A stretch of DNA of 38,737 nt from Pseudomonadota bacterium (lineage in GTDB: Bacteria; Desulfobacterota; Desulfobulbia; Desulfobulbales; Desulfocapsaceae), in contig JAEYNP010000002.1 in NCBI GenBank assembly GCA_023412495.1, forward strand, positions 1 to 38,737. The letters are read 5' to 3'. Shown here one piece after another: positions 1 through 8,216 of the stretch (its first letter is position 1; the number at the start of each line of letters is the position of its first letter). The notes under the pieces are model-generated. The model was not told the origin of the DNA. It saw only the letters and a list, made by a program, of their open reading frames with translations, and searched no databases. The position numbers were made by a program, and so were the translations under genes.

Positions 1-90
1 TATGACTTGGGTGACGGCCCCGGCGGCCGCGGGGCCGCCGCTAACGACAGGGGGCTGAAACGGGAGAGGCAATCCTACCAAGAGAACAGC

Positions 91-1224
91 ATGGACAAGA
101 ATCTGATCAGCAAAACCACTCTCCTCGGTCTGGTGATCGTCATCTCGGGCCTGTTCCTGACGATGATCCATCAGTTCCTGATGGCGATCTTCATGGCCGG
201 CCTATTTTCGGCCATGGTCTCGCCGATCCATCACCGGCTTACGGTCAAACTGAAGGGCCGGGAGGATCTGGCTTCGATCATCACCGTCCTGGGCATCGTT
301 CTACTGGTCCTCACCCCCCTCGCCGTTCTCATCACCCTGGTCGTCGCCCAGGCCATAACCGTCGGCCAGTCGGTCACCCCCTGGGTCCAGCAGTTCATCC
401 AGGAGCCGACGACGATTTCGGACTACCTCGCCAGAATCCCCTACTACGAACAGATCCTGCCCTACCGGGATACTATCATACAGAAAGCCGGGGAGATGGT
501 CGGCACCGTCACCGCCTTCCTCATCGATTCCCTGTCGTCCTTCACCAAGCTGACCATCGACGCGATCTTCTCGTCCATCATCATGCTCTATGTGATGTTC
601 TATTTTCTCTCCATGGGCGACGTGCTGCTGAAGAAGATCCTCTATTTTCTGCCCCTGGACGACACCAGCGAGCAGCGGCTGCTCCAAAAATTCACGTCGG
701 TGGCGCGGGCGACGCTCAAGGGGACGCTCATCATCGGCATCATCCAAGGAGGGATCTGCGGGCTCGCCTTCGCCTTCGCCGGGATCAAGGGTCCGGTCTT
801 CTGGGGTACGGTGATGGCGGTGATGTCGATCATCCCGGCGGTCGGCACGGCGATCATCTGGGTTCCCGCCCTGATCATCCTCGCTCTTATCGGCGATTTC
901 TGGGGGGTGGCAATTCTTGCCATCCTCTGCGGGCTGGTGGCGGGCAACCTGGACAACCTCCTGCGGCCTCGCCTGGTCGGCAAGGACACCCAGATGCACG
1001 ATCTATTCGTACTCTTCGGAACCCTCGGCGGCATCTCCATGTTCGGGCTGGTGGGCATCATGATCGGCCCCATCGTGGCCGCGCTGTTCATAACCGTCTG
1101 GGAGATCTATGGCGACACCTTTCAGAGATATCTGCCACATGTGGAGATTGAACTGAAAAAGGACAAACTGCTCGAACCGGAAGACAACACCCCAAAAGAC
1201 ACTGACCCAAACGAGCCTCGGTAA
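91..1224 (+). CDS. AI-2E family transporter (PerM/TqsA-like)
   Basis: A 377-residue inner-membrane protein with about eight hydrophobic segments. The family (PF01594) includes E. coli TqsA and PerM, and members export small molecules or Na+. Two family hallmarks are visible in the second half: the segment MSIIPAVGTAIIWVPALI, then NLLRPRLVGKD followed by a glycine-rich stretch ending GLVGIMIGPIVAALF. The C-terminus is a charged, Pro/Asp-rich tail of about 30 residues. The ATG at 91 was chosen because it directly precedes the first hydrophobic segment; an in-frame ATG at 7 would add a low-complexity Gly/Arg stretch. The ribosome site is weak (AAGAGA). A DMT transporter follows after 16 bp on the same strand, so the two are probably co-transcribed. 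The substrate cannot be told from sequence. Confidence 0.88.
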   Translation: MDKNLISKTTLLGLVIVISGLFLTMIHQFLMAIFMAGLFSAMVSPIHHRLTVKLKGREDLASIITVLGIVLLVLTPLAVLITLVVAQAITVGQSVTPWVQQFIQEPTTISDYLARIPYYEQILPYRDTIIQKAGEMVGTVTAFLIDSLSSFTKLTIDAIFSSIIMLYVMFYFLSMGDVLLKKILYFLPLDDTSEQRLLQKFTSVARATLKGTLIIGIIQGGICGLAFAFAGIKGPVFWGTVMAVMSIIPAVGTAIIWVPALIILALIGDFWGVAILAILCGLVAGNLDNLLRPRLVGKDTQMHDLFVLFGTLGGISMFGLVGIMIGPIVAALFITVWEIYGDTFQRYLPHVEIELKKDKLLEPEDNTPKDTDPNEPR

Positions 1225-1240
1225 GCGACCCTTTCCGTTC

Positions 1241-2119
1241 ATGCCCTATCTTCTGCTTATCCTCACCACCCTGTTCTGGTCCGGCAACTTCGTCCTCAGC
1301 AGGGGCATGCATGCCGATATCCCCCCGTTTGCCCTCTCCTTCTGGCGATGGCTGGTGGCGTTTCTGATTCTCGCCTGTTTCGGCCTGCGCTATCTGCTGG
1401 CCGACCGGGAGAAGGTTCTCCATCACCGGAATTTCCTCATCATCCAGGGGCTGCTCGGAGTGGCCGGCTTCAACAGTTTCATATACCTGGCCATGCAGAC
1501 CACCACCGCCATCAACGCGGCGCTGGTCAATTCCTGCACGCCGATCGTCATCGTAGTCATCTCCTGGCTGATGTACCGGGAGCGGCTGCGCCTGCGGCAG
1601 GGGCTGGGCGTGATGACCTCGCTCTGCGGGGTGCTGCTGATCATCTCCCGCGGCGAGCTTGCCTCCCTGTATACGCTGCAATTCAATATCGGCGATGTGC
1701 TGGTGTTCATCGCTGCAATCCTCTGGGCTTTATACTCCGTGAACTTGAGGAACTACCCGGTGGGCCTGCACCCCCTCGCCTACCAGACCGGCATAGTCAT
1801 CGTCGGCCTTGCCTTCCTCCTGCCCCTCTACACCTTGGAAATCGCCTCCGGCCGGACGCTTGCGGTGACGCCCGCAACCGCTGCCACCATCTGTTATGTG
1901 GCGATCTTCGCCTCGGTTCTTGCCTTCATCTTCTGGAACCGGGCGGTCACCATGCTGGGGGCCAACATCGCCGGGCCCTTCATCCATCTCATGCCGGTCT
2001 TCAGCACAGTTCTCGCGGTGGTCTTTCTGGGCGAGAGTCTCACCGGAATGCATCTTCTGGCGATCCTCCTCATCTTCGGTGGGATCTTCATGACCACCTT
2101 CCGGGTGGCCAAAACGTAA
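1241..2119 (+). CDS. EamA/DMT-family transporter
   Basis: A 292-residue protein with about ten hydrophobic segments in two repeats, the layout of drug/metabolite transporter superfamily members with tandem EamA domains. The first repeat begins LILTTLFWSGNFVLSRG. The second ends with GPFIHLMPVFSTVLAVVFLGE, where the Pro and Glu are typical of the last helices. It probably exports or imports a small metabolite across the inner membrane; the substrate is unknown. The ATG at 1241 lies 16 bp after the preceding transporter stop and has only a poor Shine-Dalgarno sequence, which suggests translational coupling. The gene is convergent with aspS. Confidence 0.88.
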   Translation: MPYLLLILTTLFWSGNFVLSRGMHADIPPFALSFWRWLVAFLILACFGLRYLLADREKVLHHRNFLIIQGLLGVAGFNSFIYLAMQTTTAINAALVNSCTPIVIVVISWLMYRERLRLRQGLGVMTSLCGVLLIISRGELASLYTLQFNIGDVLVFIAAILWALYSVNLRNYPVGLHPLAYQTGIVIVGLAFLLPLYTLEIASGRTLAVTPATAATICYVAIFASVLAFIFWNRAVTMLGANIAGPFIHLMPVFSTVLAVVFLGESLTGMHLLAILLIFGGIFMTTFRVAKT

Positions 2120-2169
2120 CCGTTCATTCGCAGGGCTTCCGGCGGATAGCTTTTACCGTGAGTGAGTCG

Positions 2170-2275
2170 GTAGGGGCGATCCTTGTGATCGCCCGCGACA
2201 TAGAACCCTCCCGTAGACTTTTCATTGATTACAAAGCACCATACGTTCATCGGGCGAATCAAGATTCGCTCCTAC
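2170..2275. repeat. Pair of inverted REP-like hairpins
   Basis: Two short palindromes face each other in the gap after the DMT gene. The first is GTAG followed by GGGCGATC-CTTGT-GATCGCCC (2170-2194). The second is the mirror arrangement, GGGCGAATC-AA-GATTCGCTC followed by CTAC (2252-2275). A GTAGG tag beside a GC-rich stem, present twice in inverted orientation, is the architecture of bacterial REP doublets. A third hairpin with the same GTAGG-stem layout lies at 29717-29739. That these are genome-wide repeats is inferred. Confidence 0.6.
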
Positions 2276-2302
2276 ACGCCAAGCCAGCTGAACGATGTAT
2301 GG

Positions 2303-2353
2303 CAAAACCAAAAAAGCCTGATCAACCCGCTTCGGGAGCGGGTCGATCAGGCT
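2303..2353 (-). terminator. Intrinsic terminator of the hisS-aspS operon
   Basis: A long stem: AGCCTGATC (2315-2323) pairs with GATCAGGCT (2345-2353), and CCCGCT (2326-2331) pairs with AGCGGG (2337-2342), with a 5-nt loop. Read on the minus strand it is followed by TTTTTGGTTTTG, a T-tract. It lies 50 bp past the aspS stop, the expected place for a Rho-independent terminator. Confidence 0.9.
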
Positions 2354-2402
2354 TGTGAAGTACCTCTCCGACCGCTTGTGCAGTGCTGGAGAAGGCGTTG
2401 CT

Positions 2403-4187
2403 TTATTCCTTCCAGTCGGGGCGGATATGTAGCTCCGTCAGCTGCTTCCTGGCCACCGCGGCCGGGGCGTCGGTGAGCGGGCAGGTGGCCTTCTGGGTTT
2501 TGGGGAAGGCGATGACCTGGCGGATGGAATCGCTGCCGGTGATGATCATCAGCAGCCGATCAAGCCCGAAGGCCAGCCCGCCGTGGGGCGGAGCCCCCAG
2601 CTCCAGGGCCCGGAGCAGGAAGCCGAACTTTTCGCCCGCCTCCTCGGCGCCGATGCCGAGCACCTCGAGGACCTTCGCCTGGAGCGTGCGCTGATGGATA
2701 CGGATCGAGCCGCCGCCGATCTCGGTGCCGTTCAGGACCAGATCGTAGGCCCGGCTGAGTACCCCGGCCGGATCGGTGTCGAGCTTTGCGATATCCTCTT
2801 CCCTGGGCGCGGTGAAGGGGTGATGGAGGGCCTCGTAACGTTTTTCCTTGTCGTCGTACTCCATGAGCGGGAAATCGGTAACCCAGAGAAAGCGGAAGTC
2901 GTCCTTTTTGGTGAGGCCCAGGCGGCGGGCCAACTCCAGGCGCAGCTCGGCCAGGACCTGGAAGACCACTTTCTTGCTGTCAGCGCCGAAGAAGAGCAGA
3001 TCCCCCTCCACCGCGTCGGTTGCCGTGGCGATGGATTTCCGCTCCTCTTCGGTGAAGAACTTGCCGATCGGCGACTGCCATTCCCCGCCCGCCTTTATTT
3101 TGACCCAGGCGAGACCCTTGGCCCCGAACTGAGCGACATACTCGGTGAGCACGTCCAGCTCCTTGCGAGTGAACTCGCCGCAGCCCTTGGCGTTGATCGC
3201 CCGGACAGTGCCGCCCTTGTCGGCGATGTCCCGGAAGACCTTGAAGCCGCAGGTGGCGGCGATGGGTGTCAGATCGACCAGTTCCAAGCCGAAGCGGACG
3301 TCAGGCCGGTCGGTGCCGAAGCGGTTCATCGCCTCGGCGAAAGTCAGCCGCGGAAAAGGCGGGTTCAGCTCCACCCCGAGAGTCTCCTTGAAGAGCTTGG
3401 CGATCATACCTTCGTTGATGGCCATGATTCTCTCCTCGTCCACGAAGCTCAGCTCCATGTCGATCTGGGTGAACTCGGGCTGGCGGTCGGCGCGCAGGTC
3501 CTCGTCGCGGAAGCACTTGACGATCTGGTAATAGCGGTCCATGCCGGCGATCATCAGCAGCTGCTTGAAGAGCTGGGGGGACTGCGGCAGGGCATAGAAC
3601 TTGCCGGCATTGACCCGGCTCGGCACCAGGTAGTCGCGGGCGCCCTCCGGGGTGGAGCGGGTGAGCATCGGCGTCTCGATATCGAGAAACCCGTTGTCGT
3701 TCAGGTAGTTGCGGACGATCTGCACCGCCTTGTGGCGCATGACCAGATTGGCTGCCATCTCAGGCCTCCGGAGGTCGAGGTAACGGTACTGGAGGCGCAG
3801 GTTGTCGGAAACCTCTGTATCCTCGTCGAGAGGAAAGGGAGGCGTTTCGCTGCTGTTCAGGATCCGCAGCTCGGAGACCAGAACCTCGATCTCGCCGGTG
3901 GCGAGTTTCGGGTTGGCCATGTCGCCGGGCCGGGCAACCACCTTGCCCTCCACCGCCAGCACCCATTCGCTGCGGATCTGGTGCGCCTTGGCATGCACCT
4001 CGGCGTTGACCTCCGGATTGAAGACCACCTGGGTGAGGCCCCGCCGATCCCGCAGATCGACAAAAATGACCCCGCCATGGTCCCGCCTGCGCAAAACCCA
4101 GCCCATCAGCGTTACCTGCTCACCAACATTTGCCTTGCCGAGGTCATTGCAGAAATGAGTCCGGCGCAGAGTCCCCATTGATTCCAT
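2403..4187 (-). CDS. aspS: Aspartyl-tRNA synthetase, probably non-discriminating
   Basis: A 594-residue class IIb synthetase that charges tRNA with aspartate. The N-terminal OB-fold (about residues 1-110) contains RRRDHGGVIFVDLRD, motif 2 is seen as CFRDEDLRADRQPEFTQID, and motif 3 as GLAFGLDRLLMI near the C-terminus. The large insertion between motifs 2 and 3 is typical of bacterial enzymes. The His in RDHGG corresponds to the residue found in non-discriminating AspRS that also charge tRNA-Asn, whereas discriminating forms usually carry Leu. If so, the cell should have GatCAB. The ATG at 4187 and a second in-frame ATG nine bases later are both possible. It follows hisS by 33 bp in one operon. 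Confidence 0.96.
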   Translation of the reverse strand: MESMGTLRRTHFCNDLGKANVGEQVTLMGWVLRRRDHGGVIFVDLRDRRGLTQVVFNPEVNAEVHAKAHQIRSEWVLAVEGKVVARPGDMANPKLATGEIEVLVSELRILNSSETPPFPLDEDTEVSDNLRLQYRYLDLRRPEMAANLVMRHKAVQIVRNYLNDNGFLDIETPMLTRSTPEGARDYLVPSRVNAGKFYALPQSPQLFKQLLMIAGMDRYYQIVKCFRDEDLRADRQPEFTQIDMELSFVDEERIMAINEGMIAKLFKETLGVELNPPFPRLTFAEAMNRFGTDRPDVRFGLELVDLTPIAATCGFKVFRDIADKGGTVRAINAKGCGEFTRKELDVLTEYVAQFGAKGLAWVKIKAGGEWQSPIGKFFTEEERKSIATATDAVEGDLLFFGADSKKVVFQVLAELRLELARRLGLTKKDDFRFLWVTDFPLMEYDDKEKRYEALHHPFTAPREEDIAKLDTDPAGVLSRAYDLVLNGTEIGGGSIRIHQRTLQAKVLEVLGIGAEEAGEKFGFLLRALELGAPPHGGLAFGLDRLLMIITGSDSIRQVIAFPKTQKATCPLTDAPAAVARKQLTELHIRPDWKE

Positions 4188-4220
4188 ATCGTCCGCTCTA
4201 TTGTATATTCTTGAAATTTA

Positions 4221-5528
4221 TCAGTCGTTTGTAATTTTAAAAGCCCCCGCATCGATCATCGATCGAAGGCCTCGCTTATCTTCCAACACAATCCTGGCGA
4301 TTTCGTCGGCATGAAGCGCAACTTCTTCTTGGCCTTCACCGCTCATCCGTTTCAGTGCAGCCCTGCCGGCCGTGATTTCATTTTCGCCGATGATGAGGGC
4401 AAAACGTGCGCCGCTCTTGTTCGCCTGTTTCATTTGTCCCTTCAGGCTTCTCCCCTCATGATCCATGGATACCCGGACCCCGGTCGCCCGCAGCCGATGA
4501 GCAAGAGCAAAACCGGCATGGATTGCCTTCTCTCCCAGACCTGCGATGAAGAGATCTACCTCGTCGGCGGCAATGTTCATTTCCGGCTGTTGCTGCAACA
4601 GCAACACCAGCCGCTCCATGCCCATGGCGAAGCCGATGCCGGGGGTGTTCTTCGGACCGCCCAGGGTCTCGACCAACCCGTCATACCTGCCGCCGGCTCC
4701 AACCGCCGCCTGGGCGCCCAGATCGGAGGTGATGAATTCGAAGGTGGTCCGGCAGTAATAGTCGAGGCCGCGCACCATGAATTTGTTCAGGCTGAAGGGG
4801 ACGTCAAGCTGCGTCAGCCCGGCCTGGACCTTGCTGAAATGTTCGGCGCAGGGACCGCAGAGGTGCTCCTGAATGGACGGCGCCTCCGCCATCTGCTCCC
4901 GGCAGGCGGGCACCTTGCAGTCGAGCACCCGCAGGGGATTGGTCGTGCTCCGCCGCTTGCAGTCGCTGCAGAGGTGCGGCAGCCGCTCGTTGATGTAGGC
5001 GACCAGCTGCGCCCGGTATGCGGGACGGCACTCCGGGCAGCCGAGAGAGTTCAGCTCGAGGCTGACCGAAATGTTCAGCTCCTTCAAGAGCATCGCCCCC
5101 ATGGCCATGAGTTCGGCGTCTACCAGGGGATTGTCCGAACCCAGCACCTCGATGTCCATCTGGTGGAACTGCCGGAGCCTGCCCTTCTGGGGACGCTCGT
5201 GGCGGAACATCGGACCGATGGTGAAGAGCCGCTGCACCGGCTTTTTGGCGTAGAGCCCATGTTCTATATAGGCGCGCAGCAGCGAGGCGGTGGCCTCGGG
5301 CCGCATGGTGATCTTCTTGTCGGTAAAGGTGTACATCTCCTTCTCGACAATGTCGGTGGCTTCGCCGATGGAGCGGGCGAACAGCTCGGTCTCCTCGAGG
5401 ATCGGCAGGCGGATCTCGGCAAAGTGGAAGCGGGCGAAAATGTCCCTAGCCACCTTTTCCAGGTGCTGCCAGAGCTCCACCTCGCCAGGCACGATATCCT
5501 TGAACCCTTTCAGGGCTTGAATCTTCAC
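4221..5528 (-). CDS. hisS: Histidyl-tRNA synthetase
   Basis: A 435-residue class II synthetase that charges tRNA-His. It starts VKIQALKGFKDIVPGE, typical of HisRS. Further signatures are RPEATASLLRAY (motif 2 region), the histidine-specific LDYYCRTTFEF, and GGRYDGLVETLGG. The C-terminal anticodon-binding domain follows (about residues 330-420). The start is set at the GTG at 5528, because GGAG lies six bases upstream; an in-frame TTG at 5543 is less likely. A Cys-rich stretch around residues 185-225 (SDCKRR, GPCAEHF) is the variable insertion domain. It is the first gene of the hisS-aspS operon, with its own candidate promoter. Confidence 0.96.
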   Translation of the reverse strand: MKIQALKGFKDIVPGEVELWQHLEKVARDIFARFHFAEIRLPILEETELFARSIGEATDIVEKEMYTFTDKKITMRPEATASLLRAYIEHGLYAKKPVQRLFTIGPMFRHERPQKGRLRQFHQMDIEVLGSDNPLVDAELMAMGAMLLKELNISVSLELNSLGCPECRPAYRAQLVAYINERLPHLCSDCKRRSTTNPLRVLDCKVPACREQMAEAPSIQEHLCGPCAEHFSKVQAGLTQLDVPFSLNKFMVRGLDYYCRTTFEFITSDLGAQAAVGAGGRYDGLVETLGGPKNTPGIGFAMGMERLVLLLQQQPEMNIAADEVDLFIAGLGEKAIHAGFALAHRLRATGVRVSMDHEGRSLKGQMKQANKSGARFALIIGENEITAGRAALKRMSGEGQEEVALHADEIARIVLEDKRGLRSMIDAGAFKITND

Positions 5529-5598
5529 TGCAGTCTCCAGCAAATTTTTCAGATGTTCCGTTCGGGATCTGTATCCAAGTTTCTTCGAAAAACTGAGA

Positions 5599-5627
5599 AT
5601 CTAACTGCAACTTTGCGATTTTGTCAA
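5599..5627 (-). promoter_or_regulatory. Candidate sigma70 promoter of hisS-aspS
   Basis: On the minus strand a perfect -35 TTGACA (5627-5622) is followed after 17 bases by TTAGAT (5604-5599) as a weaker -10. It lies about 70 bases upstream of the hisS GTG. Confidence 0.5.
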
Positions 5628-5736
5628 GTTCGCCCCGGCCAATCACCCTTCTCCCCCGGCCGATTTCCACACTCGGCGTCGGCTTTTGCCGCAATTCCCG
5701 GCCTCTTGCAATCATACCTTAAGGGATATACTGTTC

Positions 5737-5765
5737 TTGACAAATACCGGCAAGAGTTGCATTAT
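5737..5765 (+). promoter_or_regulatory. Candidate sigma70 promoter of the flavoenzyme gene
   Basis: A perfect -35 TTGACA (5737-5742), a 17-base spacer and -10 CATTAT (5760-5765), with AAAGGAG at 5795-5801 and the ATG at 5811. The spacing suits a housekeeping promoter for the 5811-8216 gene pair. Confidence 0.55.
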
Positions 5766-5810
5766 CTGATCTCTCAAAAGCCACCGCTTTAATCAAAGGA
5801 GTTTTTCCGC

Positions 5811-6797
5811 ATGAAGCTGCCCTCTCTCAAGATCGCCAAATTTACAGCCGCATTTCCACTTATCCAGGGCGGTATGTCGATTCGTGTCTCCACCTCCGCG
5901 CTCGCAGTTCCGGTTGCCGAATGCGGCGGCATCGGGGTCATCGGCGGTTCTGGGCTGCCTCCGGAGGAACTCCATGCCGACATCAAAAAGGCCAAGGCGG
6001 CCACCAAGGGGATCATCGCCGTCAACATCATGTACGCGATGAAAGACTTCTATCAACTGGTGATGAGTTCCATAGACGCCGGTATCGACATGATCATCAC
6101 CGGGGCGGGTTTCTCGCGGGATATCTTCAAGATCGGCCGGGAAAACAATACGCCCATCGTCATGATCGTGAGTTCCCCGACGCTCGCCAAGCTCGCGGAA
6201 AAGCTCGGGGCCTCTGCGGTCATAGTCGAAGCCAAGGAAGCGGGCGGCCATCTCGGCACCGACAGGCCCCTCAGGGAGATTTTCCCGCCCATCAGGGACG
6301 TGGTCAAGAACATCCCGCTGATCGCCGCCGGCGGCATAACCGACGGCTACGAAATGGCCGAGATGATGGACAAATACGGGGCCGACGGGGTCCAGATCGC
6401 CTCCCGCTTCGTGCTCAGCAAGGAATGCGATGTCTCCGACGCCTTCAAAGAGGCCTATCTGAACGCCAGGAAGGAGGATATCGTCCTTACCTCCTCGCCG
6501 GTCGGCATGCCCGGCCGGGCCATCAACAATCCCTTCGTCCAGGCGATCAACGCTGGCGAGGACATGGCCACCAAGAAGTGCCCCTGCCTCTGCCTGAAGA
6601 AATGCGACCACCACTACTGTATCAACGAGCGGCTGATGATGGCCAAGAACGGCAATACCCGCGACGGTCTCATCTTCTCCGGAGAAAATACCTACAAAAT
6701 GAAAAATATCCTCTCCGTTGCCGAAATATTCAAGCAATTCAAAACACAGGCCGAATCGGTCTACCGGGAAGGGAGAGGATTCTGCCCGGCAACCTGA
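5811..6797 (+). CDS. Nitronate monooxygenase-like FMN oxidoreductase
   Basis: A 328-residue TIM-barrel flavoprotein of the nitronate monooxygenase / 2-nitropropane dioxygenase family, which also includes the enoyl-ACP reductase FabK. Signs are PLIQGGMSIRVST at the N-terminus, GGIGVIGGSG, the VEAKEAGGHLG loop carrying the conserved His near the flavin, IAAGGITDGYEM and GADGVQIASRF (FMN phosphate binding). The C-terminal third has a tight cysteine cluster, CPCLCLKKCDHHYC, which the classical fungal enzymes lack and which may bind a metal or cluster. The function could be nitronate detoxification or an anaerobic reductase reaction. AAAGGAG precedes the ATG. pcnB follows after 15 bp. Family assignment is firm, reaction is not. 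Confidence 0.85.
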   Translation: MKLPSLKIAKFTAAFPLIQGGMSIRVSTSALAVPVAECGGIGVIGGSGLPPEELHADIKKAKAATKGIIAVNIMYAMKDFYQLVMSSIDAGIDMIITGAGFSRDIFKIGRENNTPIVMIVSSPTLAKLAEKLGASAVIVEAKEAGGHLGTDRPLREIFPPIRDVVKNIPLIAAGGITDGYEMAEMMDKYGADGVQIASRFVLSKECDVSDAFKEAYLNARKEDIVLTSSPVGMPGRAINNPFVQAINAGEDMATKKCPCLCLKKCDHHYCINERLMMAKNGNTRDGLIFSGENTYKMKNILSVAEIFKQFKTQAESVYREGRGFCPAT

Positions 6798-6812
6798 GGT
6801 TCGCCTCCTTCC

Positions 6813-8216
6813 ATGAACACCTTCATAGACGAAGAACTTTTACTTGACCCGCCCGCTGCCGTTTCATCCCCGCCTGTCCGGATCGTCACCAGAGACGAAC
6901 ACCCCATTCGCACCGACCTGATTGACGGCGATGCCCTTTATATCTTGAGAAAACTAGGTGATGCCGGTTTTGCCGGCTATCTTGTGGGCGGCGGCGTGCG
7001 CGATCTCTATCTAGGCAAAAAGCCAAAGGATTTCGACATCAGCACGGACGCCCGCCCCGGCCAGCTCCGCAAGCTCTTCCCCAACAGCAACACCATCGGC
7101 AGGAGATTCCGCCTGGTCCAGGTCTTCTTCAAGGGCGGCAAAACCATCGAGGTCAGCACGCTGCGCTCGCTGAGCGAGCACGACCTGGACGGGCCGGAGG
7201 AGATCCTGGCTCCGAACAATACGTTCGGTACCCTCAGCGAAGATGCCCGGCGCCGCGATCTCACCATCAACTCGCTCTTCTTCGAGATCAAGGGGAGCAC
7301 CATCCTCGATTACGTAGGCGGCATCGAGGACCTCGACCGGGGGATCATCCGGATCGCCGGCGACCCCGCGCGCCGGATCGGCAGGGACCCGGTACGGATG
7401 ATGCGGGCCATTCGTCACGCAGCGCGAAACGACTTCACGATCGAGGAAAAGACCTGGAGGGCCATCTGTGACAACAGTGACAAACTCGCCCTCTGTCCGC
7501 CCTCGAGGCTGCGCGACGAGTTCCTCAAGGATTTGTACGGCGGGGCGGTGGCGCCATGGTTCCAGTTGGCGCTTTCATCCGGAATCTTCTTCACTCTTTT
7601 TCCGATGTATCGGGATGTGCTGGCCCGGGAGGATGAAAGCTCCCAAAAGGCTCGGCATCTTCTTGCCCGGCTTCTGGAAACCGTCGACCGGGCCAACACC
7701 CTGGCCGTCACTCGGGGCATCCATCGTCAGCCGGACTACTTCTACCTCGCTATTCTGTTCATCCCCTGGGTGGAGGCGCGCTGGCAACTTTTCAGCGAGT
7801 TCCGGAAAAGCGGGGCACTGTACCAGCTGGCCAAGCAGATCCGTGAGGAAATCGACCGTACCATCGGAATCGATCTGAACCTGCGCCGCTCCCTGCGGCA
7901 GGAGAAGGTCAATCTCTTTGTCTACCTGGCGATGCTCGTTCATCACTGTCAGCCGAATGGATGGCCGAAGTGGCTGAAGAACAAGCCTTATTTCCGCAGG
8001 GCCCTGCTCTTCCACAGCTTCTATCAGGAGGCTGCTACCGGAGAACCCATCGACGAGGTGCTGATCGGCCGGGAAGGGCAGAAGCGGCAAGCCGATGCAG
8101 AGCGGCCCCTTCCTGCCGACCATGACGGTGGACGACAGCCGGCGCCGAAATTTAGACCTTCCTTTGCGAAAAAGACCAAGGGCGGCATTTTCGGGTTTAA
8201 GAAGGAAAAGACCTGA
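6813..8216 (+). CDS. pcnB: Poly(A) polymerase PcnB
   Basis: A 467-residue nucleotidyltransferase that adds 3' poly(A) tails, marking RNA for decay. The head domain shows YLVGGGVRDLYLGKKPKDFD, with the metal-binding Asp pair at residues 73 and 75, then RRRDLTINSLFF and the RNA-binding segment RIGRDPVRMMRAIRHAAR. The long C-terminal region ends in a Lys/Arg-rich tail (about residues 435-467), as in E. coli PcnB and unlike CCA-adding enzymes, which favours poly(A) polymerase. The ATG at 6813 lies 15 bp after the preceding stop, so the two genes are likely one transcript. It is distinguished from CCA transferase on motif and tail only. Confidence 0.88.
   Translation: MNTFIDEELLLDPPAAVSSPPVRIVTRDEHPIRTDLIDGDALYILRKLGDAGFAGYLVGGGVRDLYLGKKPKDFDISTDARPGQLRKLFPNSNTIGRRFRLVQVFFKGGKTIEVSTLRSLSEHDLDGPEEILAPNNTFGTLSEDARRRDLTINSLFFEIKGSTILDYVGGIEDLDRGIIRIAGDPARRIGRDPVRMMRAIRHAARNDFTIEEKTWRAICDNSDKLALCPPSRLRDEFLKDLYGGAVAPWFQLALSSGIFFTLFPMYRDVLAREDESSQKARHLLARLLETVDRANTLAVTRGIHRQPDYFYLAILFIPWVEARWQLFSEFRKSGALYQLAKQIREEIDRTIGIDLNLRRSLRQEKVNLFVYLAMLVHHCQPNGWPKWLKNKPYFRRALLFHSFYQEAATGEPIDEVLIGREGQKRQADAERPLPADHDGGRQPAPKFRPSFAKKTKGGIFGFKKEKT

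Noticed and set aside
2..58. Open frame at the left edge ending in TGA at 56-58, possibly the tail of an upstream gene
   Set aside because: Too short to judge, low-complexity Ala/Pro/Gly/Thr content, and the GC-rich palindrome at 22-39 could explain it as intergenic.
2583..4181. 532-codon open frame on the plus strand
   Set aside because: Antisense to aspS, which has clear class II synthetase motifs.
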